Assembly: GCA_050309735.1 (NCBI GenBank)
Contig: JBNRMS010000002.1
Coordinates: 1-9,359 of the forward strand
Source: UMGS1002 sp050309735
GTDB taxonomy: Bacteria; Bacillota; Clostridia; Oscillospirales; CAG-272
Reading direction: 5' to 3'
DNA: 9,359 nucleotides
The notes under the pieces: model-generated
Database searches by the model: none
Seen by the model: only the letters and a program-made list of their open reading frames with translations
What the model was told of the DNA's origin: nothing
Translations under genes and position numbers: made by a program
In this document: positions 5,567 to 9,359 of the stretch, piece after piece
Numbering within the stretch: the stretch's first letter is position 1
Layout: each line of letters starts with the position of its first letter

Positions 5567-6262
5567 ATGCAGGCGCGTCCGAACCCGCCCGCCCTTGACG
5601 GACGGCTGATGAGCGCCGCTCCGTTTGTACGGGGCGGCGTTCTGGCCGATATAGGAACAGACCACGCATATCTGCCGGCGCGGCTTATTCTTGACGGCAA
5701 AATAAAATCGGCCATAGCCTCGGATATTGGAAAAGGGCCGCTTTGCCGCGCCGCCGAGACTGTAAAGAAATACGGGCTTGAAGATAAAATCACACTGTGC
5801 AGGGCCGACGGTCTTGACGGTATCGAGTTTTACCGCCCCGAGGATATTGTCATATTCGGCATGGGGGGCGAGCTTATCGCTTCTATTATAGACGCCGCAC
5901 CGTGGGTGAGAAATCCTGAAATCAGGCTGATCCTCCAGCCCATGACCCGGAGTGCCGAGCTGCGCGAGTTTTTGCTCTCGCATCGATTTGCGATAATTGA
6001 CGAGGCAATGTCCGAGGCGGGCGGGCGGATTTATCAGACAATCTCTGCCGAGTTTTGTGGCGATTGCTCTATTTACAGCGCCGTCGAGCTGCACTTAGGC
6101 AGGCATAACATCGCGCGGGGCGACGCGCTGACACGCCGATACGCCGAGAGCCTTCACAAAAATTACCGTCGCCGCGCGGAGGGAAAACTTGGCGCGGGAG
6201 AGGACGCCTCCTTTGAGGAGCAAATTCTCGCAGATTTGGCGGGCATATTTAATTTTGACTGA
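5567..6262 (+). CDS. trmK: tRNA (adenine(22)-N(1))-methyltransferase TrmK
   Basis: This 231-residue class-I SAM-dependent methyltransferase matches the TrmK/YqfN family, which methylates N1 of A22 in tRNA and is characteristic of Gram-positive bacteria. SAM motif I is ADIGTDHAYLP (27-37), followed by an acidic DIGKGPLCRA loop (53-62) and DGLDGI (81-86). The family hallmark FGMGGELI (97-104) and LILQPM (121-126) follow. The C-terminal part (about 150-231) is helical and charged, as in the family. The ATG lies 5 bases after the DUF1858 stop with no good ribosome binding site, so translation is probably coupled. The Nif3-like gene follows after 36 bases, the same pairing as yqfN-yqfO in Bacillus, which strengthens the call. 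Confidence 0.93.
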   Translation: MQARPNPPALDGRLMSAAPFVRGGVLADIGTDHAYLPARLILDGKIKSAIASDIGKGPLCRAAETVKKYGLEDKITLCRADGLDGIEFYRPEDIVIFGMGGELIASIIDAAPWVRNPEIRLILQPMTRSAELREFLLSHRFAIIDEAMSEAGGRIYQTISAEFCGDCSIYSAVELHLGRHNIARGDALTRRYAESLHKNYRRRAEGKLGAGEDASFEEQILADLAGIFNFD

Positions 6263-6263
6263 C

Positions 6264-6286
6264 AATCCCGAAAATACGGGATTTTT
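6264..6286 (+). terminator. Weak intercistronic hairpin with short T-run
   Basis: AATCCCG (6264-6270) pairs with CGGGATT (6277-6283) around AAAATA, followed by three more Ts. It could partly attenuate transcription between trmK and the Nif3 gene or protect an mRNA end. The operon clearly continues, so full termination is unlikely. Confidence 0.35.
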
Positions 6287-6298
6287 ACGGGGTTTTAT

Positions 6299-7066
6299 AT
6301 GAATGTAAGAGAACTTTACGATTATTTTGAAAGAATACTTCCGCCCTCGCACTCGTGCGATTGGGATAACGACGGCCTTATGTGCTGCCCCGACCCAGAT
6401 CGAGAAGTGCGGCGGGTGCTTATCGCGCTCGACGTCACCGGCGAGGTTGCCGACGAGGCGGTTGACGGCGGATTTGATCTTATAATATCTCATCATCCGC
6501 TGATATTCTCGCCTCTCAGAGCGCTGACTCCAGACGACGGGGTGGCGGGAAAGGTGATAAACCTTATCCGAGCAGGCATTTCGGTCATGTCCTTCCACAC
6601 CAGGCTCGATGCGGCAGAGGGTGGGGTCAACGACATTCTCGCAGATATGCTCGGCCTCCTGAGCGCCATCCCCTTTGGGAAGGAGGGCGTGATGCTCGGG
6701 CGGATTGGTAAAATCGAGAGGCCGATGGGGCTTGACGAGTTCTCTCGCCGGGTCAAGGTTGAGCTTGGCGCGCCGTGTGTGCTGGCGGCGTCCTGCGGGC
6801 GGATGGTGTCGTGCGTCGCCGTTCTTGGAGGCGGGGGAAAGGATGATATCGGGGCGGCAAAAGCCGCCGGAGCCGATACATACGTTAGCGGCCGTATCGG
6901 CTACCACGAGATGAGTGCGGCTGAGGAAATTGGAATGAATCTGATTGAAGCGGGGCATTTTTATACCGAAGATCCGGTCTGCGACCGGCTCGCCGAGCTG
7001 GTTGCGGCGGCCGACGAGAGGATTGAGACGGTTTATATGAAAAGCTGCCGGATAAAATATATTTAA
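6299..7066 (+). CDS. Nif3-like dinuclear metal center protein (YbgI/YqfO family), short form
   Basis: This 255-residue protein belongs to the widespread Nif3/NIF3L1 family, which forms hexamers with a two-metal site per subunit. Databases often label it GTP cyclohydrolase 1 type 2, but its physiological role remains uncertain. The metal ligands are all present: H65 and H66 in ISHHP, D104 in TRLDAAEGGVND, H220 in EAGH and E224. The N-terminal WDNDGL (22-27) is also typical. It lacks the PII-like insertion that makes B. subtilis YqfO about 370 residues long, so it resembles the E. coli YbgI form. The usual TGD-type turn before the third motif reads SGRIGYHE (197-204), with Arg in place of Asp. 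The ribosome binding site (CGGGG, 6288-6292) is weak. The position directly after trmK is the common Gram-positive arrangement. Confidence 0.92.
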   Translation: MNVRELYDYFERILPPSHSCDWDNDGLMCCPDPDREVRRVLIALDVTGEVADEAVDGGFDLIISHHPLIFSPLRALTPDDGVAGKVINLIRAGISVMSFHTRLDAAEGGVNDILADMLGLLSAIPFGKEGVMLGRIGKIERPMGLDEFSRRVKVELGAPCVLAASCGRMVSCVAVLGGGGKDDIGAAKAAGADTYVSGRIGYHEMSAAEEIGMNLIEAGHFYTEDPVCDRLAELVAAADERIETVYMKSCRIKYI

Positions 7067-7067
7067 A

Positions 7068-7085
7068 GCCACCCCAAGGGGCGGC
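7068..7085 (+). promoter_or_regulatory. Intercistronic hairpin before the metallophosphoesterase gene
   Basis: GCC-A-CCC (7068-7074) pairs with GGG-C-GGC (7079-7085) around CAAG, with one A-C mismatch. It ends two bases before GGGAG (7088-7092), which lies 5 bases before the ATG at 7098. No T-run follows, so it is not a terminator. Confidence 0.45.
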
Positions 7086-7097
7086 ATGGGAGTTAAT

Positions 7098-7781
7098 ATG
7101 ACCTATGTTATTGCTAATATTCACGGCTGCTACGGCAAGTTTGTCGAGATGCTCCGCCTGATAAAATTTCAAGACAGCGATATTCTCTATGTTCTCGGAG
7201 ATGTTGTCGATTATGGGAGCGAGCCGATGGAGCTTATCTGCGATCTTAGCATGAGGTATAACGTCTATTCGGTCGCCGGGGAGCATGACTTTACCGCCGC
7301 GCGAATGCTGACCGGATTTGAGCGTATGCTAAGAAAGAAAACCTCGCCAGATAAGTCTTATATCGCCCAGATGCAAGCGTGGGTAGCCGACGGCGGACAG
7401 CCGACCCTCGACTCGTATCGCGCTCTCGATTCCGAGATGAAAGAGGGGGTTATCGACTATCTGTCGGATATGGCGCTCTATGAGGAGGTGCGGGTGAGCG
7501 GACGTGATTATCTCTTGGTTCATGCCGGGCTTGGCAGCCTTGCAGAGGGCAATTTCGATCCGGAACCGTCCGAGATGTTTGCCTCACCACTGAACTTTAA
7601 TAAGAAATATTTCGACAATAAAACCATAATTGCCGGGCACATCAAAACCGCCGATATTCCGGGTGCTGTTCCGGGAAAGATATACCGAGGCGAATACTGC
7701 ATGGCAATTGATTGCGGGGCGGGGCGCGGAGGAGCGCTCGGCTGTGTGCGGCTTGAGGACGGCGCCGAGTTTTATGTCTGA
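7098..7781 (+). CDS. PPP-fold metallophosphoesterase with altered active-site residues
   Basis: This 227-residue protein follows the serine/threonine-phosphatase (PPP) family pattern end to end. It has YVIANIHGCYGKF (3-15), YVLGDVVDYG (31-40), GEHDF (61-65), VHAGL (141-145), IAGH (178-181) and a closing IDCGAGRGGAL (204-214). H9, D35, H63, H142 and H181 occupy metal or catalytic positions. Three hallmark residues differ. The first ligand Asp (GDxHG) is N7, the phosphate-binding Arg of GDxVDRG is Y39, and the Asn of GNHE/D is E62. It may use a different metal set, act on another substrate, or have lost activity. The ATG at 7098 is preferred over 7086 because GGGAG precedes it by 5 bases. Its last 8 bases overlap rlmD. 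Confidence 0.85.
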   Translation: MTYVIANIHGCYGKFVEMLRLIKFQDSDILYVLGDVVDYGSEPMELICDLSMRYNVYSVAGEHDFTAARMLTGFERMLRKKTSPDKSYIAQMQAWVADGGQPTLDSYRALDSEMKEGVIDYLSDMALYEEVRVSGRDYLLVHAGLGSLAEGNFDPEPSEMFASPLNFNKKYFDNKTIIAGHIKTADIPGAVPGKIYRGEYCMAIDCGAGRGGALGCVRLEDGAEFYV

Positions 7782-9222
7782 GTTAAGAAAAGCAGCCACC
7801 TCATCGGCACCCAAAAAGAATGACATTATTTTGCTTGATATCACCGACATGAATAATCTCGGCTTCGGTGTCGGGAGACATGGCGGTGTTGTCGTTTTTG
7901 TTCGGGGGGCGGTCGCGGGGGACAGAATCGAATGCCGGATTATTAAGGTGAATAAGAACTTTCTCGTTGGGCGGAACGAGAGGATAATCACACCTTCGCC
8001 CCACCGGACGGGCGAAATATATTGCGCCGCACCCGAGAGCTGCGGCGGTTGCGTCTGGCGAAATATCAGATATGAGCACGAGCTTGAGCTAAAGCGCCAA
8101 ACGGTGATAAATGCTTTTTGGCGGGCGGGTATCGCTGATGTGAAGGTTGGAGAAGTGCGCTCGACCGGTATCACCTCAGGCTACCGGAACAAGGCACAAT
8201 ATCCGGTCGGCGAGAGGCCGGGGGGAAGCCTTTATGCCGGGTTTTACGCTGCCGGAACACACAAAATCGTCGGTGACGCCGACGACTGCCGACTTCACCC
8301 GCCGGTCTTTGCTGATATCGCTCGTCGGATCTGCGATTTCGCGACAAAAAGGGGAGTCCGCGCCTACGACGAGAGGACGGGGAAGGGAATTCTGCGCCAT
8401 ATCTACCTTCGTCAAGGACAGAGACCGAGCGGGGAGAGTGAAATAAACGTTTGCCTTGTGATAAACGGCGAGAATTTCCCCGGCGCCCGGGAGCTTGCCG
8501 AGCATCTTATGAGAGAATTTCCCTCGGTTGTCGGCCTGCTCTTGAACATAAACACAAAAAACACCAATGTTGTGCTGGGAGATAGGTATCTGACTGTTGC
8601 CGGGCGCGACTATATCGAGGACACGCTCTGCGGCCTGCGCTTTCGGATTGCACCAGATGCATTCTATCAGGTCAATCGGGCGGGGGCGGAACTGCTCTAT
8701 TCGCTGGCCCGAGAGAGGGCGGTTGGCGAATTTCTCTCTTCGAAGGGTGAGGGAGGCGGAACACTGCTCGACCTTTACTGCGGGGCGGGGACTATCGGGC
8801 TGTCTATGGCAGGTGACTTCGCCAAGGTCATCGGAATTGATATAGTGCCGGGGGCGATAGATTGCGCAAGCGAGAATGCCCGGATAAACCGAATCACAAA
8901 TGCCGCATTCTTCTGCGGCGACGCCTCCGACACAGACGGCATCCTCGCCGCCGCCGAGCGCGAGAGGGGAATGAAAATCGACGCTGACGTTGTAATTCTT
9001 GACCCGCCGCGCAAGGGAAGCACGCCCGAGCTGATAAAGTATATCGCCTCGCGGTCAATAGGGCGCGTGGTTTACGTCTCCTGCGCTCCCGACACCCTCG
9101 CTCGCGATTGCGTGCTTTTTCGTGAGTGCGGATATGAGATAGGAGAGGTGACGCCGGTTGATATGTTCCCGAGAACGGGGCACGTTGAGACGGTATGTCT
9201 GATGTCAAGGGTAAAAGATTGA
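7774..9222 (+). CDS. rlmD: 23S rRNA (uracil-C5)-methyltransferase, RlmD/RlmCD type
   Basis: This 482-residue enzyme makes m5U in 23S rRNA with SAM. An N-terminal TRAM RNA-binding domain spans about 15-75. Four cysteines in the RumA spacing, C84-x5-C90-x2-C93 and C172 (DDCRLHP), should hold a [4Fe-4S] cluster. FYQVN (297-301), the SAM motif LDLYCGAGTIGL (332-343) and DPPRKG (410-415) follow. The nucleophile C437 (VSCAPDTLARD) and general base E472 (GHVET) are 35 residues apart, as in E. coli RumA (C389, E424). The frame stays open upstream to 7630, but that part lies inside the phosphoesterase gene. ATG 7774 puts the N-terminus just before the TRAM domain and overlaps the previous stop by 8 bases, indicating coupled translation. 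Gram-positive homologues can be dual-site RlmCD, so whether it modifies U747, U1939 or both is unresolved. Confidence 0.94.
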   Translation: MSELRKAATSSAPKKNDIILLDITDMNNLGFGVGRHGGVVVFVRGAVAGDRIECRIIKVNKNFLVGRNERIITPSPHRTGEIYCAAPESCGGCVWRNIRYEHELELKRQTVINAFWRAGIADVKVGEVRSTGITSGYRNKAQYPVGERPGGSLYAGFYAAGTHKIVGDADDCRLHPPVFADIARRICDFATKRGVRAYDERTGKGILRHIYLRQGQRPSGESEINVCLVINGENFPGARELAEHLMREFPSVVGLLLNINTKNTNVVLGDRYLTVAGRDYIEDTLCGLRFRIAPDAFYQVNRAGAELLYSLARERAVGEFLSSKGEGGGTLLDLYCGAGTIGLSMAGDFAKVIGIDIVPGAIDCASENARINRITNAAFFCGDASDTDGILAAAERERGMKIDADVVILDPPRKGSTPELIKYIASRSIGRVVYVSCAPDTLARDCVLFRECGYEIGEVTPVDMFPRTGHVETVCLMSRVKD

Positions 9223-9250
9223 GAGAGCTGAAAACCCTTATATATCAAGG

Positions 9251-9301
9251 CCACTGAAAAAGTCTAATATTTGCAAAACCAGTGGACTTTTATGCAAATA
9301 T
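9251..9301. repeat. Three overlapping inverted repeats across the last promoter
   Basis: CCACTG (9251-9256) matches CAGTGG (9280-9285). AAAAGTC (9258-9264) matches GACTTTT (9285-9291). ATATTTGCA (9267-9275) matches TGCAAATAT (9293-9301), a perfect 9-bp pair. The blocks recur in the same order, so the three pairings cross rather than nest. The longest pair flanks the -35 element and reaches into the spacer, so an operator is possible. A read-through rlmD transcript could instead fold the 9-bp pair as a hairpin. Confidence 0.5.
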
Positions 9302-9311
9302 ATGGTATAAT
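9283..9311 (+). promoter_or_regulatory. Sigma-A type promoter for the gene starting at 9346
   Basis: TGGACT (9283-9288, four of six matches) is followed by a 17-base spacer and TATAAT (9306-9311), with TGG giving an extended -10. Transcription should start near 9318, leaving a leader of about 28 bases. Confidence 0.75.
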
Positions 9312-9345
9312 AATACACAGAAGTAAGATGCGGAGGTAAAAGAAA

Positions 9346-9359
9346 ATGCTGAGGGACAA
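9346..9359 (+). CDS. First codons of the next gene, cut by the window edge
   Basis: An ATG at 9346 follows GGAGGT (9332-9337) at an 8-base spacing, downstream of a good promoter. Only four full codons (MLRD) are visible, so the product cannot be named. It is probably a separate transcription unit from the rlmD operon. Confidence 0.6.

Noticed and set aside
6095..7087. Long minus-strand open frame (330 codons) opposite the Nif3-like gene
   Set aside because: It mirrors a gene with all family residues in place, has no recognisable domains or ribosome binding site, and arises from the codon bias of the plus-strand gene.
7630..7773. 48-codon N-terminal extension of the rlmD frame
   Set aside because: It lies inside the phosphoesterase coding sequence, has no family similarity, and the TRAM domain begins just after the ATG at 7774.

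Overview
The window looks like chromosomal DNA from a low-to-mid-GC Gram-positive anaerobe of the Clostridia type. The reasons are strong GGAGG-type ribosome binding sites, near-consensus housekeeping (sigma-A) promoters, the trmK-nif3 gene pair typical of Firmicutes, a DUF1858 protein, and genes that are GC-richer than the AT-rich gaps between them. No CRISPR array, rRNA or tRNA gene, complete insertion sequence or phage gene is visible.

Layout. Positions 1-159 are AT-rich and hold an extended -10 motif at the very edge, a 71-base inverted repeat followed by a T-run, and possibly the first codons of a leftward gene cut by the window edge. Positions 160-3027 are a rightward cluster of three carbohydrate genes: a TIM-barrel sugar isomerase/epimerase, a canonical Gfo/Idh/MocA oxidoreductase, and a shorter divergent member of the same fold. 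An 11-bp-stem terminator (3046-3077) separates them from a convergent lipoprotein gene (3109-3723, minus). Upstream of the lipoprotein gene lies a 42-codon tail of a broken secreted-protein gene (3740-3868). prfB (release factor 2) follows on the minus strand (3911-5023). It starts with TTG and lacks the usual in-frame UGA frameshift site.

prfB diverges from a rightward housekeeping operon that starts at a perfect TTGACA-N17-TATAAT promoter (5231-5259). Its genes are a 68-residue DUF1858 protein, trmK (tRNA m1A22 methyltransferase), a short Nif3-like dinuclear metal protein, a PPP-fold metallophosphoesterase with altered active-site residues, and an RlmD/RlmCD-type 23S rRNA m5U methyltransferase. 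The genes are tightly packed, with gaps of 5 to 36 bases and one 8-base overlap. The final 137 bases carry a second good promoter with overlapping inverted repeats, then the first codons of another gene.

How the genes work together. The left cluster probably handles oxidation and isomerisation of a sugar, inositol or glycoside, but the substrate cannot be read from sequence. The right half is translation-centred: termination (prfB), tRNA methylation (trmK) and rRNA methylation (rlmD), plus two metal-site proteins of uncertain function. I see no convincing undescribed multi-gene system. The best leads are the altered phosphatase site, the left-edge inverted repeat, the broken secreted-protein gene, and a recurring hairpin placed directly before ribosome binding sites.
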